64,000 nucleotides of DNA from Manganibacter manganicus (GCF_002075885.1 NZ_MDET01000015.1:7501-71500), one strand, 5' to 3'; shown: positions 1-13,607, counted from the stretch's first letter. Numbers and translations: made by a program. The notes: generated by a model from the letters alone, not told the origin.

Positions 1-1
1 G

Positions 2-1306
2 GTGGCCGCGCTTCACTATATCGATCCACAACGCTTCGGCGACCAGCTCGCGCAAAGCCTGGCCGGCTCCTACGGAGTCAAGATCGTGCCGGAAAACGTC
101 TCCGTCGCCCCACGCACAGATATGGACGCTTTGGATCAGGCTCCCGGCTTTGCCGAGGAGATCATCGCTTTCACCAGCGACCGCAACATTACGGACGCCT
201 TGGCTGCCGCCGGGTATACCGGGCCTGATGCGACCGGCATGGCAGAGGCGATCGGTAAGCTGCTCAACGCGTCTGCCCTGAAGGCCGGCACCGTGCTCAG
301 GGTAGGTCTCGAAATTCGCGACGATGTGGCCAGGATCGTCCGAACCGGCGTTTACGACAAGACCAAACACATCGTCACCATCGCACTCGATGATGACGGA
401 CAATATGTTCCGGCGCAGGAGCCGGCACCTAACCCCGAATTGCTGACAGCCTTCGACGATTCGCCGCCGCCGGTCGTGCGCGGCAATCTCCCCAATATTT
501 ATGACGGCATTTATCGCGCTGCCTATTCCTACGGGCTGTCATCACAGATGACGCGGCAAATCATCAAACTGCTGGCGTCCAACGTCGATTTCCAATCGCG
601 CCTGACGCCCAGCGATCGCCTGGAAGTGTTGTTTTCGAAACCCGACGGCGACGATAAGGCCACGCAGAATTCACAGCTTCTTTATATCTCGGCCACCATT
701 GGCGCGACGACCCGTACCCTGTACCGGTATCAACTACCGGATGGTGGCGTAGATTATTTCGACAAGGACGGACGCAGCGCCGAACAGTTCCTGCTGCGCA
801 ATCCGTTACCGGCCGGCAAATTCCGCTCCGGCTTCGGGGCTCGCCGGCATCCGATCCTCGGTTATGTGCGCATGCACACCGGTGTCGACTGGGCCGCCCC
901 AGTCGGTACGCCGATCATCGCGGCGGGAAACGGTGTCGTCGAGAAGGTCGGCTGGGCCGGCGGCTATGGCAAGCAGATCATCATCAAGCATGCCAATGGC
1001 TACGAAACGTCCTACAACCACCAGAGCGCCTTTGCGAAAGGCATCAAGCCCGGAGTTAAGGTGCGCCAAGGGCAGGTTATCGGCTATCTCGGACAGACTG
1101 GCCTGGCAACCGGGCCGCATCTGCACTACGAGTTGATCGTCAACGGCACCAAGGTCGATCCGATGCGTGTGCGCCTCCCCGTCGGCAAGACCTTGCAGGG
1201 CGACGATCTTATCGTCTTCAAACGTGAGCGTGAACGCATCGACGACCTGCTCAAGCAACAGGAAAGCGATTCGTTGAAGGTCGCCAGCGCCAAGGCTGAG
1301 GGATAA
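2..1306 (+). CDS. M23 family metallopeptidase, 5'-truncated by window edge
   Basis: Periplasmic peptidoglycan endopeptidase of the M23 (LytM/lysostaphin) family. The reading frame is already open at base 2, so only the C-terminal 434 residues are seen; the start lies upstream. The zinc site is intact: an HTGVDW motif (HxxxD) and the HLHYE motif (HxH) about 85 residues later, inside the usual 'GSGFGARRHP..G...HTG.D' peptidase fold. The charged tail after the domain is typical of the long rhizobial members. It converges on an L,D-transpeptidase, so two cell-wall enzymes sit tail to tail. Family assignment is firm; whether it hydrolyses or only activates amidases cannot be told. Confidence 0.93.
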   Translation: MAALHYIDPQRFGDQLAQSLAGSYGVKIVPENVSVAPRTDMDALDQAPGFAEEIIAFTSDRNITDALAAAGYTGPDATGMAEAIGKLLNASALKAGTVLRVGLEIRDDVARIVRTGVYDKTKHIVTIALDDDGQYVPAQEPAPNPELLTAFDDSPPPVVRGNLPNIYDGIYRAAYSYGLSSQMTRQIIKLLASNVDFQSRLTPSDRLEVLFSKPDGDDKATQNSQLLYISATIGATTRTLYRYQLPDGGVDYFDKDGRSAEQFLLRNPLPAGKFRSGFGARRHPILGYVRMHTGVDWAAPVGTPIIAAGNGVVEKVGWAGGYGKQIIIKHANGYETSYNHQSAFAKGIKPGVKVRQGQVIGYLGQTGLATGPHLHYELIVNGTKVDPMRVRLPVGKTLQGDDLIVFKRERERIDDLLKQQESDSLKVASAKAEG

Positions 1307-1347
1307 GATGGCAGCGGGCGACGAGGGAGCGGCGGGCGCCGTTTGCC

Positions 1348-2844
1348 TCAGTCCACAAACTCCACAACCACGCCCGGCTTCACAAGCTTGGCAAGCTCGG
1401 TGGCATCCCAATTGGTAAGGCGCACACAGCCATGGCTGGCGGTCTTGCCGATCTTGGAAGGATCCGGCGTGCCATGGATGCCGTAGGTCGGCTTGTCGAG
1501 CGCAATCCATACGGTGCCGACTGGTCCGTTCGGCCCCGGCGGAATGGTCAGCACCTTGTCGTTTTCGCCCTGTTTGAAATTTATTTTCGGGTTGTAGGTA
1601 TAGTTGGGATTGAATGCGATACGCGTCACGGCGTGAGTGCCTGAGGGAGAAGGCGTGTCGCTCGAACCGATGGTCGCCGGATAGGCCGCCACCAACTTGC
1701 CTGAGGCGTCATAGGCGCGAACCTGTTTCTGCCCTTTGTCGGCGACGATGCGAGCAACTTGTGTGGAAACCAACCGGCCAAAATTGGCAACCCTAATGAT
1801 GGTGCCCGGCCGGTCGAAATTGATTCCGGGATTGAGGGCCTTAAGATAGCCTTCGTCCATATGGAAGCGCTCGGCCAATGCTTCAGCAACAGATGTATAG
1901 CCCAGACGCTCCAGCGTAGCCTTGACACTGTAGTCTGTGGGGATCGAGGCAACATAGGGTCCGGCTACGTCCTGCGGCGTAATTGTATAGGTGGCAAAGG
2001 CATCGCCTCCGGTTTTTGCCAAGGCTTCCTTGATAGCGGCAGTATCCGTCGAGCGCAGCATGGTGCCGGTCAGTCCTCGATAAGCCTGCAAGGCCTTGTC
2101 GACGTTGGAGCCGAAGCGGCCATCGATGACGCCCGGCGACGCTCCGACCCGATCAAGCAAAACTTGCAGAGTTGCAACATCACTACGTGTGCCGAGCGAA
2201 AGGGAAGGGTCTACCTTGGCGCTGCCCTCCGGAAGACGCGGATCGGCTGACCTAGGTTGCGTCTCGATGGAACCCTGCGATTGCGGCGGTGCAATCGCAG
2301 CTTCATCCAACGGCTTGCGCTCGATCGGTTGACTGCGAGGAGCTATTTCAGGTTGCCCGGCAGACGGCTGTTCCGGATATGGATCGAAGTAATCGTCATC
2401 GGCGGGCGGCGGAAACGATTCAGCCGGATAGCCGTAAGGATCATAGCTATCAGACGGGGGAGCGATCACGCCGCGCTCGGCCTCCATCTGTAAGCGACGG
2501 TAACGAGCCGCTTCGCGTGGATCATCGAGATAATAATCGTCGTAACCGCGTTGCATCTGCTGGCGGCGGAGCGCACGGCGGTCGCGGCGTGCACCCGGCG
2601 GCTGGACGGCAACGACCCTGCCGGTACCGGCATCGACGATCACCCGATTGCCATTGCCGTCGTAGAAAATCTGGTAATCGCCATTCTGGGCAACCAGCAG
2701 CGCGCTCTGTCCGCCGGACATCGTGGAAGAACCACCCACAGTATTTGTCTGCTCTTCCTTCAGGGTAGCATGCGCCATCGTGCCCGACAAAACCGCAGCC
2801 AAAGCCGCCCCAAAAACCGAAATGAACAGCGACATGCGCTTCAT
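1348..2844 (-). CDS. L,D-transpeptidase (YkuD family)
   Basis: Periplasmic L,D-transpeptidase that makes 3-3 peptidoglycan cross-links or anchors proteins to peptidoglycan. Starting at the ATG at 2844 gives a clean signal peptide (MKRMSLFISVFGAALAAVL..AHA); the frame is open further upstream but that adds a non-signal leader. A proline- and tyrosine-rich low-complexity stretch follows, then a peptidoglycan-binding-like helical segment, then the C-terminal YkuD domain with the catalytic motif ASHGCVRLTN (Cys nucleophile, His, Arg) and the upstream HGT histidine. At 498 residues it is long for the family because of the linker. Convergent with the M23 peptidase. Confidence 0.92.
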   Translation of the reverse strand: MKRMSLFISVFGAALAAVLSGTMAHATLKEEQTNTVGGSSTMSGGQSALLVAQNGDYQIFYDGNGNRVIVDAGTGRVVAVQPPGARRDRRALRRQQMQRGYDDYYLDDPREAARYRRLQMEAERGVIAPPSDSYDPYGYPAESFPPPADDDYFDPYPEQPSAGQPEIAPRSQPIERKPLDEAAIAPPQSQGSIETQPRSADPRLPEGSAKVDPSLSLGTRSDVATLQVLLDRVGASPGVIDGRFGSNVDKALQAYRGLTGTMLRSTDTAAIKEALAKTGGDAFATYTITPQDVAGPYVASIPTDYSVKATLERLGYTSVAEALAERFHMDEGYLKALNPGINFDRPGTIIRVANFGRLVSTQVARIVADKGQKQVRAYDASGKLVAAYPATIGSSDTPSPSGTHAVTRIAFNPNYTYNPKINFKQGENDKVLTIPPGPNGPVGTVWIALDKPTYGIHGTPDPSKIGKTASHGCVRLTNWDATELAKLVKPGVVVEFVD

Positions 2845-2956
2845 CGTGGCCAAATGCTCCGATTCACTTGTTCTTGCCCCGCCTGGAGCCGACTCCGTCT
2901 GGCCGGATGATCCAACCAACCAGTCTGGATAAGGTTCCAACATGAACCGGGCATGA

Positions 2957-2982
2957 AAATGGCCGTGTCGCCACGGCCATTT
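2957..2982 (-). terminator. Rho-independent terminator of clpB
   Basis: Perfect 11-bp inverted repeat, AAATGGCCGTG / CACGGCCATTT with a 4-base loop, about 25 bp past the clpB stop. Read on the minus strand the 3' arm ends in a short T-run (ATTTTC). Confidence 0.75.
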
Positions 2983-3006
2983 ATTCGTAACCCAGCCAAC
3001 CCGATT

Positions 3007-5622
<2,616 letters not shown>

Positions 5623-5780
5623 ATCTGTCTCCTTGCCGACCCGGCCTGCTTTGCAGCACCGGATCAGATTGCGGTGACGAGCCCGCTCATTCAAGCCGTG
5701 CTCAACTCTGGCTAAATATGGGGCGCGAAGGGTCTTCCCTCAAGTGAGCCGCTGTTTGCAGGGCATAAAATTTCGCAGGC

Positions 5781-5815
5781 CCAAAAAGCAAACGGCAGGA
5801 GAAACTCCTGCCGTT
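5781..5815 (-). terminator. Rho-independent terminator of the DUF4167 gene
   Basis: Perfect 11-bp stem, AACGGCAGGAG / CTCCTGCCGTT, 3-base loop, at 5791-5815. On the minus strand it is followed by GCTTTTTGG. It lies about 25 bp past the stop of the DUF4167 gene and before clpB. Confidence 0.8.
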
Positions 5816-5841
5816 GCGTCGAAAATCCTGAAATTACGTCT

Positions 5842-6624
5842 TCAGCCTTCGCCGACCTCGACAGGCGCGGCTTCAGCACCGGCACCCTCGCTCTGGTCCG
5901 GCTTGGCACGTGGACGGCGTGGGCGGCGCGTAGCGCGCGGCGCAGATGCTTCTTCGCCGCTCTCATTGCGCTCAACCCGAGCAGCAAGATCAGCCGGTGA
6001 AAGATTTTCGGCAACCGGCGAGGGCGCAGCCTCCTCTGGTTTCGCGGCTGGCCGTAGATCGGTCTCCACTGCCTTAACCGACGTCTCACCGGTGCCATTA
6101 TGTTCATCGCGGGCGGCGCGCTCGCTGCCCTGGCGGTTTTGGCGAAAATTGCCGTTTCTGCGGCCATTGCGATTGTTGTTGTTGCTGGACCCGTCATCAC
6201 CGTTCAGCGCGATTTCGGCGGGCGTGCCTTCAATGACGGGTTGCGGGCCGGCACCATGGCCTGTCGCCGGAGCCTGAGTTTCATCGCCGCTACTCTCGGA
6301 ATCGTCGAGATCGTCATCGAAATCGTCGTTGCGGTGCTGGACCTGCTGGATCGGCATCTGTGCCTGGGCGGCCGCAATAATGCGATTGTAATGTTCGGCG
6401 TGCTGGAGATAATTCTCGGCGATCACCCGATCGCCGGAACTCATCGCGTCGCGAGCGAGCGTGGCGTATTTTTCTGCAATCTGCTGGGCCGATCCGCGGA
6501 TCTTCACATCGGGACCGTTGCTTTCATAATTGCGGTTGAGCGGATTAGGCCCTTTGCGGTTGTTATTGTTGCCGCCGCCATTGTTGCGACCGCGCATGCG
6601 CCTGTTCTGCTGTTGTGGCCTCAT
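5842..6624 (-). CDS. DUF4167 domain-containing protein
   Basis: Conserved alphaproteobacterial protein of unknown function. The N-terminus (MRPQQQNRRMRGR, then an Asn/Gly-rich run with NRNYESNGPD) and the following helical block (QIAEKYATLARDA, IAENYLQHAEHYNRI) are the DUF4167 signature. The rest, from about residue 100 to 260, is low-complexity, acidic-basic and Asn/Arg/Ala-rich, as expected for a disordered, possibly RNA-binding tail. It always sits beside prmC/prfA in rhizobia, which hints at a translation or ribosome role, but that is inference. It has its own terminator. Confidence 0.9.
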   Translation of the reverse strand: MRPQQQNRRMRGRNNGGGNNNNRKGPNPLNRNYESNGPDVKIRGSAQQIAEKYATLARDAMSSGDRVIAENYLQHAEHYNRIIAAAQAQMPIQQVQHRNDDFDDDLDDSESSGDETQAPATGHGAGPQPVIEGTPAEIALNGDDGSSNNNNRNGRRNGNFRQNRQGSERAARDEHNGTGETSVKAVETDLRPAAKPEEAAPSPVAENLSPADLAARVERNESGEEASAPRATRRPRRPRAKPDQSEGAGAEAAPVEVGEG

Positions 6625-6925
6625 CAGACTCTCTTCAGTTTTGAAATCTTGAAAAATCCTGCACGAACAGCGGCGCCCGCGCGGCCTGCCGTTTCGCTGT
6701 TTCGCCGGTGCTCGCCCGCATCGATTGCGTTGGCGCCACGTATTATCCTGTTGCGGTTACATCGCTGGCCGGACAACCCCACACGAAGCCTGGGCATTGG
6801 CTTGCACAAGAAGGCAGTTATATCCGAGGGAACCGAATCGCTAAGAGCACTGCCTGCTTCGTTCATCCGGTTACAGCGACCCTATCCGTATTCCCAAGGC
6901 TTGCCAAGTATTTTTTCGCCGCAGC
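6625..6925. other. Intergenic region between prmC and DUF4167 gene
   Basis: About 300 bases without a supportable gene. It must carry the promoter of the DUF4167 gene (minus strand). A short hairpin (CCGCAG / CTGCGG) spans the prmC stop but is followed by A, not T, on the coding strand, so I do not call it a terminator. Confidence 0.4.
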
Positions 6926-7798
6926 CTAGCTGCGGTTCTGCGTGGCGAATATCAGCACGCGATCATTTCCACCAAGATCACCAGCGGCCTGCAACAAGGC
7001 AAAACCGGCCTGTTCGAACACAGCACTCACGTCACGCTTCTGCGTGCTTCCGATTTCGACGGCGACGACACCCTCATCCAGCAAATGCGTTTTCGCCCCT
7101 TTTGCAATCGATCTGTAGGCACCCAGCCCATCCGGGCCGCCGTCCAAAGCCCGATGCGGATCGAAATTGCGCACCTCCGCTTGCAGGCCCGCGATAATGT
7201 TGGTTGCAATATAGGGCGGATTCGAGACGATTACATGGTAACGGCCGGAAATTTCGGCAAACCAGTCGGACCTTATTGCCCGAAAACGCCCGGAAAACCC
7301 CAGCCTGGCGGCATTTCCCGCGGCTGCGGCCAACGCGCCGTCGGAGATATCGACCCCGTCGGCCATTGTTGAGTCTATTGTTGCAAGCAAAGCCAATGCA
7401 ATCGCCCCGGTACCCGTGCCAAGGTCGAGAATGCGGCACTCGCCAGCGCGTTTTGCGGCCGCTCGGACAAACGGCAAAAGTGCATCGACCAGCGTCTCGG
7501 TATCGGGGCGCGGCTCCAGCGTCTCTGGCGAAAGCGCCAACTTCAGCCCGTAGAATTCGCGGAAGCCGAGGATGCGATGCACCGGCTCACCGGCGAGGCG
7601 GCGGGCGATAGCCTTTTTTACGGCAAGCCCGGCGGCTACGGCAATCTCGCGATCGGGCGAGGCGATGGCATCGGTGCGGGATGTGGCGGTGAAATGCTCG
7701 ACGATCAGGCGGGCGTCGAGCGCGGCCTCCGCTATACCCACTTCGGCGAGCTTCGCCCTCGCCTCCCGGTGAAGCGCTGCCAGCTTCACCGGCATCAC
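6926..7798 (-). CDS. prmC: Peptide chain release factor N5-glutamine methyltransferase
   Basis: Methylates the glutamine of the GGQ motif of release factors, using S-adenosylmethionine. The SAM motif [13 protein letters not shown] and the substrate-binding motif SNPPYI (NPPY) are present, with the N-terminal helical release-factor-binding domain before them. 290 residues, normal length. Its start overlaps the stop of prfA by 4 bases (ATGA), so the two are translationally coupled and the modifying enzyme is made with its substrate. Confidence 0.97.
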   Translation of the reverse strand: MMPVKLAALHREARAKLAEVGIAEAALDARLIVEHFTATSRTDAIASPDREIAVAAGLAVKKAIARRLAGEPVHRILGFREFYGLKLALSPETLEPRPDTETLVDALLPFVRAAAKRAGECRILDLGTGTGAIALALLATIDSTMADGVDISDGALAAAAGNAARLGFSGRFRAIRSDWFAEISGRYHVIVSNPPYIATNIIAGLQAEVRNFDPHRALDGGPDGLGAYRSIAKGAKTHLLDEGVVAVEIGSTQKRDVSAVFEQAGFALLQAAGDLGGNDRVLIFATQNRS

Positions 7799-8874
7799 CC
7801 GGCGGCGCTCATATCCGCCAGCAGTTTCGACTGGTGATCGGCGATCAGCGCGTCGATCACCTCGTCCAGTTCGCCCTCCATCACCCGGTCGAGCTTGTAG
7901 AGCGTGAGGTTGATGCGATGATCGGTTATACGGCCTTGCGGAAAATTATAGGTGCGGATGCGCTCCGAGCGGTCGCCGGAACCGACCTGCGACTTGCGTG
8001 ATTCGGAACGGGCCTCGTCGGCGCGCGAGCGCTCCATATCATAGAGCCTGGCGCGCAGGATCTGCATGGCGCGAGCACGGTTCTGATGCTGCGACTTCTC
8101 CGCCTGCACCACCATGATGCCGGTGGGCAGATGGGTGATGCGCACCGCCGAATCGGTGGTGTTGACGTGCTGGCCGCCGGAACCTGAAGCGCGCATCGTA
8201 TCGATTCGGATGTCCTCCGGCCTGATTTCGATATCGACCTCCTCGGCCTCCGGCAACACGGCCACGGTCGCGGCGGAGGTGTGGATGCGGCCCTGCGCTT
8301 CGGTTTCCGGCACGCGCTGGACACGGTGCACGCCGGATTCGAATTTCAGATGCGCGAACACGCCCTTGCCCGAAACGGTGGCGATAATTTCCTTATAGCC
8401 GCCGGCATCTCCCTCCGACGCGGAAACCGTCTCGATACGCCAGCCATGCGCGGCGGCATAGCGCTCATACATGCGAAACAGATTGCCCGCGAACAGGGCC
8501 GCTTCGTCACCGCCAGTGCCGGCGCGGATTTCCAGTATGGCGTTGCGGTCGTCAGCGGCGTCTCGGGGCAGCAGAAGAATCTGGATGTCCTTTTGCAGCG
8601 CCTCGATCCGGTCCTCGACGCCGGGCAGATCGGCCTCGGCCAGCGCCCGCATCTCGGCATCCGTCGCTTTGTCCGCCAGCATGGCCTCCAGATCGGCCTG
8701 CTCCTGCTCGGCGGCGCGCAAGGCCCTGATCCTGGCCACCATGTCCTGAATGTCGGCATATTCCGACGCCATTTTCACATAGGCGTCGGGCGCCGGGCCG
8801 GCCGCCATCTGCGCTTCGAGCATGTCGAAACGCTTGACGACTTGGTCCATGCGGTCGCGGGGAAGATCAATCAT
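7795..8874 (-). CDS. prfA: Peptide chain release factor 1
   Basis: Class I release factor that reads UAA and UAG and triggers peptide release. It carries the GGQ motif ([11 protein letters not shown]), the PxT codon-recognition tripeptide as PET ([14 protein letters not shown]), and the C-terminal [15 protein letters not shown] block. The start at 8874 ([13 protein letters not shown]) gives the usual 359 residues; an upstream in-frame ATG would add 18 unrelated residues. It is followed by prmC with a 4-base overlap and preceded closely by ptsP on the same strand. Confidence 0.97.
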   Translation of the reverse strand: MIDLPRDRMDQVVKRFDMLEAQMAAGPAPDAYVKMASEYADIQDMVARIRALRAAEQEQADLEAMLADKATDAEMRALAEADLPGVEDRIEALQKDIQILLLPRDAADDRNAILEIRAGTGGDEAALFAGNLFRMYERYAAAHGWRIETVSASEGDAGGYKEIIATVSGKGVFAHLKFESGVHRVQRVPETEAQGRIHTSAATVAVLPEAEEVDIEIRPEDIRIDTMRASGSGGQHVNTTDSAVRITHLPTGIMVVQAEKSQHQNRARAMQILRARLYDMERSRADEARSESRKSQVGSGDRSERIRTYNFPQGRITDHRINLTLYKLDRVMEGELDEVIDALIADHQSKLLADMSAAG

Positions 8875-8899
8875 GATGGCGTCTATACAGAAGCAAAAG

Positions 8900-11170
8900 C
8901 TAAAGCGGAATGCCGCGGTCGTCGGCAAAGCCCTGCAAAAGCGCCCGCATGGGCAGCCCTTGCACGGGGGCGTCGAGATTGTCCTCGAAAAACGCCTCCA
9001 GCTCGGCCAGCGGCAGTTCGGTGAGCATCGCCTTGACGGGGCCGATCGAGGCCGCCGACATGGAAATCGAGCGATAGCCCAGCCCGATCAGCGCCATGGC
9101 CGAGATCGGCTTGCCGGCCAGTTCGCCGCACAATGTCACCGGCGTGCGATTGCGGCTGCCGGCATCGGCGATGGTCTTCAACACCCGCAGGAAAGGCGTG
9201 GAAAGCGGGTCGAAGCGGTCTGAAAGCCGCGTATTGCCACGATCCACCGCCATGACGAACTGGAACAGATCGTTGGAGCCGACCGAAACGAAATCCACCG
9301 CTTGCATCAATTCGTCCAGTTGGAACAGCAGCGAGGGCACTTCCAGCATGGCGCCGAGTTTCAGGCTTGTCGGCAGATGGTGGGCAAAGCGTGAAAGGTG
9401 CCTGACCTCGCGGTCGATGATCTCGCGCGCCTGGGCGATCTCGCCAAGCTCCGTGACCATCGGCAGCATCAGCTTCAATTCACGCCCGCCGCACGCCTTC
9501 AGGAGCGCACGAATCTGCGTGCGCAAAAGGCCGGGCCTATCAAGGGTAAGGCGAATCGCGCGCCAGCCGAGCGCCGGGTTCTCTTCCTGCGCAGCATCCT
9601 TGAAGTAGGGCAGGACCTTGTCGCCGCCGATATCGATGGAACGGAACGTCACCGGCTTGCCCCTGGCGGCTTCCAGCACATCGCGGTAGAGCTTTTCCTG
9701 CACCTCGGCGCGCGGGAAGGCCGACGCCACCATGAACTGGAGCTCGGTGCGGAACAGGCCGATGCCGACGGCGCCCGATTCGGCAAGCTGCGGCAAATCA
9801 ACCGACAGGCCGGCATTGATGAGCAGATCGACCCGCACCCCGTCAGTGGTGACGGAAGGCTTGTTGCGCAGTTCGCGATAAAGCTCCTGACGCCGCGCCC
9901 TGAACCTCACTTTTTCGGCATAGGCGGTTTCGAGATCGTTCTGCGGCCTGAGATGGGCGGTGCCTTCCTCGCCATCGACGATGATGGCATCGCCGTTTTC
10001 CGACATGGAAACGGCGCCCTTCATCTGGCCGACGACGGGAATGCCCATGGCGCGGGCCACGATCACCACATGGCTGGTCGCCGCGCCATCTTCCAGAACC
10101 AGGCCGCGCAGCTTGTCGCGCGGGTAATCGAGCAGTTCGGCCGCCCCCATCGAACGGGCGACGATGATGGCGTCCTTGGGTAAGGAGGCGGCAACATCCT
10201 GCGGGCCGCGCCCGAGCAACTGGCGCAGCAGCCGATTGGCGAGGTCGTCGAAATCGCTCATGCGCTCGCGCAGATAAGGATCGGTCATGTGGATCATGCG
10301 CGCGCGCATGTCCGACTGCACCTTTTCGACCGCCGCCTCCGCCGTCAGGCCATTGCGGATCGCCTCCTCCAGTCGCCGCACCCAGCCGCGATCATTGGCG
10401 AACATGCGATAGGCTTCGAGCACTTCGCGATGCTCGCCCTCGAAGGCGACGTCGCGGCGCTCCAGCATGTCGTCGATGGACAGGCGCAGCGAACTGACCG
10501 AGGATTCCAGTCGCCGCACCTCCTCCTCGCTGTCCTCGTTGAACAGGTTGGTGACGACGATGCGCGGCTCATGCAGCACGACATGGCCCAGACCGATGCC
10601 ATCGTTGAAGGCAAGGCCGGTGAAACTCGCCGGCCGTTTGAGGTCGAGTTCCAGCCCTGGCCGCTCCAGCCGCGCCAGATCGCCGGTTGCGATCATCTCG
10701 GCGATGACCATGGCGGTCGTCTCCAGCGCCTCGACCTCGTCCTCGCGATAATTGCGCATGGTCTTGTTCTGGACGGTCAGCACGCCGAGCGTGCGCCCGG
10801 CGCGCAGCACGGGCACGCCAAGGAAGGACTGATAGACCTCCTCACCCGTCTCCGGCAGATAGGCGAAAGCCGGGTGTTCCTGCGCGTTGGAAAGATTGAG
10901 CGGGCGCGCGCCCGCCGCGATCGTGCCGACGAGACCCTGGCCGAGACGCAGTTGCGCCAGGTGCACCGCATTGGGGTTGAGGCCTTCGGTGGCATAGAGT
11001 TCGAGTACGGCGTCGGCACGCAACACATAGAGCGAGCAGACTTCGGCGACCATGTTGGCGGCAATGTCGCGCACGATTCGGTCGAGCCGCTCCTGCGGCT
11101 CCAGCGGCTCCTGCATGAGCTCGCGGAGCCGTTTCAGCAGAACGCGTGGGCCGACAGCCGTGTCACGCAT
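8900..11170 (-). CDS. ptsP: Phosphoenolpyruvate-protein phosphotransferase, nitrogen PTS enzyme I
   Basis: EI-Ntr: takes phosphate from PEP and passes it through NPr to EIIA-Ntr, a regulatory chain that in proteobacteria controls potassium uptake, nitrogen and carbon responses. An N-terminal GAF domain (about residues 15-165, sensing glutamine in other bacteria) precedes the PEP-utilising domains. The phospho-accepting histidine is in [17 protein letters not shown], and the C-terminal barrel has the [12 protein letters not shown] motif. The start at 11170 ([10 protein letters not shown]) gives 756 residues; the open frame upstream runs into the lysC 3' end. It matters here because the island at 57.4 kb encodes an EIIA-Ntr-like protein beside kdpDE. 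Confidence 0.96.
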   Translation of the reverse strand: MRDTAVGPRVLLKRLRELMQEPLEPQERLDRIVRDIAANMVAEVCSLYVLRADAVLELYATEGLNPNAVHLAQLRLGQGLVGTIAAGARPLNLSNAQEHPAFAYLPETGEEVYQSFLGVPVLRAGRTLGVLTVQNKTMRNYREDEVEALETTAMVIAEMIATGDLARLERPGLELDLKRPASFTGLAFNDGIGLGHVVLHEPRIVVTNLFNEDSEEEVRRLESSVSSLRLSIDDMLERRDVAFEGEHREVLEAYRMFANDRGWVRRLEEAIRNGLTAEAAVEKVQSDMRARMIHMTDPYLRERMSDFDDLANRLLRQLLGRGPQDVAASLPKDAIIVARSMGAAELLDYPRDKLRGLVLEDGAATSHVVIVARAMGIPVVGQMKGAVSMSENGDAIIVDGEEGTAHLRPQNDLETAYAEKVRFRARRQELYRELRNKPSVTTDGVRVDLLINAGLSVDLPQLAESGAVGIGLFRTELQFMVASAFPRAEVQEKLYRDVLEAARGKPVTFRSIDIGGDKVLPYFKDAAQEENPALGWRAIRLTLDRPGLLRTQIRALLKACGGRELKLMLPMVTELGEIAQAREIIDREVRHLSRFAHHLPTSLKLGAMLEVPSLLFQLDELMQAVDFVSVGSNDLFQFVMAVDRGNTRLSDRFDPLSTPFLRVLKTIADAGSRNRTPVTLCGELAGKPISAMALIGLGYRSISMSAASIGPVKAMLTELPLAELEAFFEDNLDAPVQGLPMRALLQGFADDRGIPL

Positions 11171-11243
11171 CGCGGCTTTTCTCCAATGACCTTGCGGCCG
11201 GGCAGAACCGTGCCCGACGAACGCAACAACCCGAGTCGTTGGA

Positions 11244-12518
11244 TTATTGCTTATCCAGACCGTAAACGGAATGCAAAGTGCGAACTGCAAGTTCCGTGTA
11301 GGGACCGTCGATCAAAATCGAGATTTTGATCTCCGAGGTGGTGATGGCGCGGATATTGATGGATTTCTCCGAAAGCGCCTTGAAAGCAGTTGCCGCGACG
11401 CCGGCATGGCTTCTCATGCCGATGCCGATCACCGAAATCTTGGCCATCCCGTCGTCATGCTGAACGGCGTCGAAACCGACACTTTGCCTGACCTTTTCGA
11501 GCACCGCCAACGCCTTGGAGACATCTCCGGAGGGCACGGTGAATGTCATGTCGGTGGACTTGCCGTCCTCGGATATGTTCTGCACGATCATATCGACATT
11601 GATATTGGCCTCGGCCAACGGGCCGAAAATACCTGCCGCCACACCGGGGCGGTCGGCGACGCGGCGGAGCGAAATCTGCGCCTCGTCCTTGGCGTATGCG
11701 ATACCGGTGACGACCTGCTGTTCCACGATTTCATCCTCGTCGCAAATAAGCGTTCCGGGCGGGTTGAGAAAATCGCCCATGCCGGGGGCGTCCGGGTCCA
11801 CGAAGGAAGACCGCACGAAGGTGCGCACCTTGTGGATCATGGCCATTTCGACCGAGCGCACCTGAAGAACCTTGGAACCGAGCGATGCCATTTCAAGCAT
11901 TTCCTCGAAGGAAATGCGATCCAGCCGGCGCGCCTTCGGCTCGATACGCGGATCGGTGGTGTAGACACCGTCGACGTCGGTATAGATGTCGCAGCGGTCG
12001 GCCTTGACCGCGGCCGCAATGGCCACGGCGCTGGTGTCCGAACCGCCACGGCCAAGGGTAGAGATGCGGTTGTCCGGCGACAGGCCCTGAAAACCGGCCA
12101 CCACGGCCACCTGTCCTTCGCCGAAACGCTTGATCAGGAAGGATCCGTCGATCTCCTTGATGCGCGCCGCGCCATGGGCATGGTCGGTGCGGATCGGAAT
12201 CTGCCAGCCCTGCCAAGAGCGGGCATTGACCCCCATCGACTGCAAGGCGACGGCCAGCAGGCCGGAGGTGATCTGCTCGCCCGAAGCGACGATGGCGTCG
12301 TATTCGCGCGCGTCGAAGAACGGGCTCGATGCGCCGGTTGCCTTCGGCATGCCCTGGACCCAGCCGACCAGTTCGTTGGTCTTGCCCGACATGGCCGAAA
12401 CCACCACGGCGACCTCATGGCCGGCATCGACCTCGCGTTTGACGTGCCGCGCCACATTATGAATTCGGGAAAGGTCGGCGACGGACGTTCCGCCGAACTT
12501 CATAACGATGCGCGCCAT
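11244..12518 (-). CDS. lysC: Aspartate kinase
   Basis: First step of the aspartate pathway: ATP-dependent phosphorylation of L-aspartate, leading to lysine/diaminopimelate, threonine and methionine. The kinase signature KFGGTSVAD is at the N-terminus, with the GRGGSDTSAVA nucleotide-binding loop further on and two C-terminal ACT domains (around 265-345 and 350-424) that give feedback inhibition. 424 residues, the usual monofunctional length. It lies upstream of ptsP, about 70 bp apart, on the same strand. Confidence 0.97.
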   Translation of the reverse strand: MARIVMKFGGTSVADLSRIHNVARHVKREVDAGHEVAVVVSAMSGKTNELVGWVQGMPKATGASSPFFDAREYDAIVASGEQITSGLLAVALQSMGVNARSWQGWQIPIRTDHAHGAARIKEIDGSFLIKRFGEGQVAVVAGFQGLSPDNRISTLGRGGSDTSAVAIAAAVKADRCDIYTDVDGVYTTDPRIEPKARRLDRISFEEMLEMASLGSKVLQVRSVEMAMIHKVRTFVRSSFVDPDAPGMGDFLNPPGTLICDEDEIVEQQVVTGIAYAKDEAQISLRRVADRPGVAAGIFGPLAEANINVDMIVQNISEDGKSTDMTFTVPSGDVSKALAVLEKVRQSVGFDAVQHDDGMAKISVIGIGMRSHAGVAATAFKALSEKSINIRAITTSEIKISILIDGPYTELAVRTLHSVYGLDKQ

Positions 12519-12821
12519 GGCAGCGAAACGCCTTCAGGTCTGGAATCGGCGCGAAACGCCGGGAATCAAAGATTGTGGCTCCGGTCGGGCCGGTTGCCGC
12601 TAGCGCGGTTTCCATAGCCAAAAGCCCGGAAGCGTGCAAGCGACAGGACGTCGCCGGTCAATTGCCAGTTGACTTTCACGCCATCGCAACCGACTTCCTA
12701 ACCTTGGAGCATGGGAGCGAGAAACGGAATCCGGTTTCGAATCGTTCCGATGCGCCATCGAAATGTCGGAGCGTCCTTCGTGCGTTCACTTGAACGCGCG
12801 GCGCTCCAAGGAGGCCACACG
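12519..12821. other. Divergent promoter region lysC / ubiG
   Basis: About 300 bases between divergent lysC and ubiG. An open frame extends upstream of ubiG but has no ribosome site and no similarity to UbiG. I see only weak promoter-like hexamers (for example TTGACT near 12669), no repeat or RNA structure I can support. Confidence 0.4.
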
Positions 12822-13598
12822 ATGCCAAACGCCGAACCAAAAAACGCCGGACAGACGACGGGTACGCGCACGACCATCGACGCGGCGGAAGTGGAGCGAT
12901 TTTCGGCGCTGGCCGCCGAATGGTGGAACCCGAACGGCAAATTCCGGCCGCTGCACAAGTTCAACCCGGTGCGGCTTGCCTATATCCGCGACCAGGTGGC
13001 CGAACGCTTCGGCCGCGATGCTCACGCGGCACGGCCGTTCGAGGGGCTGCGGTTTCTGGACATCGGCTGCGGCGGCGGGCTCTTGTGCGAGCCGATGGCG
13101 CGGCTGGGCGCCGAAGTGGTCGGCGCGGACGCTTCGGAAACGAATATCGAGGTGGCGAAGCTGCATGCCGCGGAGGCCGGGGTTACGGTCGATTACCGCG
13201 CCACCACGGCAGAGGCGCTGGCCGAAGCCGGTGAAAAATTCGACGTCGTCCTCAATATGGAGGTCGTCGAACATGTCGCCGATGTCGAACTGTTCATCGG
13301 CAAATGCGCCGAGATGGTGAAGCCCGGCGGCATCATGTTCGTCGCCACCATCAACCGCACCATGAAGGCGTTGGGGCTGGCCATTATCGGCGCGGAATAT
13401 GTGCTTCGCTGGCTGCCGCGCGGCACGCATCAGTTCGGCAAGCTGGTGCGGCCGGAGGAACTGGAAGGTGCGCTCGGCAATGCCGGGCTGGCGGTCATCG
13501 ACCGCACCGGCGTGGTCTATCATCCGCTGGCCGACCGCTGGCAGCCCTCGAAGGATATGGACGTCAACTATATGGTGCTGGCCGAAAAGGCCGCCTGA
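12822..13598 (+). CDS. ubiG: Bifunctional 2-polyprenyl-6-hydroxyphenol / 3-demethylubiquinol O-methyltransferase
   Basis: SAM-dependent methyltransferase that carries out both O-methylations of ubiquinone synthesis. SAM motif I is [18 protein letters not shown]; other family landmarks are the [19 protein letters not shown] start and the MEVVEHV block. The start at 12822 (MPNAEPKN) follows an AAGGAGG ribosome site at a 7-base gap and gives 258 residues; an upstream in-frame ATG at 12711 lacks this. Divergent from lysC, convergent with a DMT transporter. Confidence 0.95.
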   Translation: MPNAEPKNAGQTTGTRTTIDAAEVERFSALAAEWWNPNGKFRPLHKFNPVRLAYIRDQVAERFGRDAHAARPFEGLRFLDIGCGGGLLCEPMARLGAEVVGADASETNIEVAKLHAAEAGVTVDYRATTAEALAEAGEKFDVVLNMEVVEHVADVELFIGKCAEMVKPGGIMFVATINRTMKALGLAIIGAEYVLRWLPRGTHQFGKLVRPEELEGALGNAGLAVIDRTGVVYHPLADRWQPSKDMDVNYMVLAEKAA

Positions 13599-13607
13599 CG
13601 GGCCATC

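Noticed and set aside
6905..6945. Hairpin CCGCAG/CTGCGG at the prmC stop as a terminator
   Set aside because: Followed by an A-run, not a T-run, on the coding strand.
11247..12617. Long plus-strand frame opposite lysC
   Set aside because: Antisense to a clear aspartate kinase; composition and lack of motifs mark it as a shadow.
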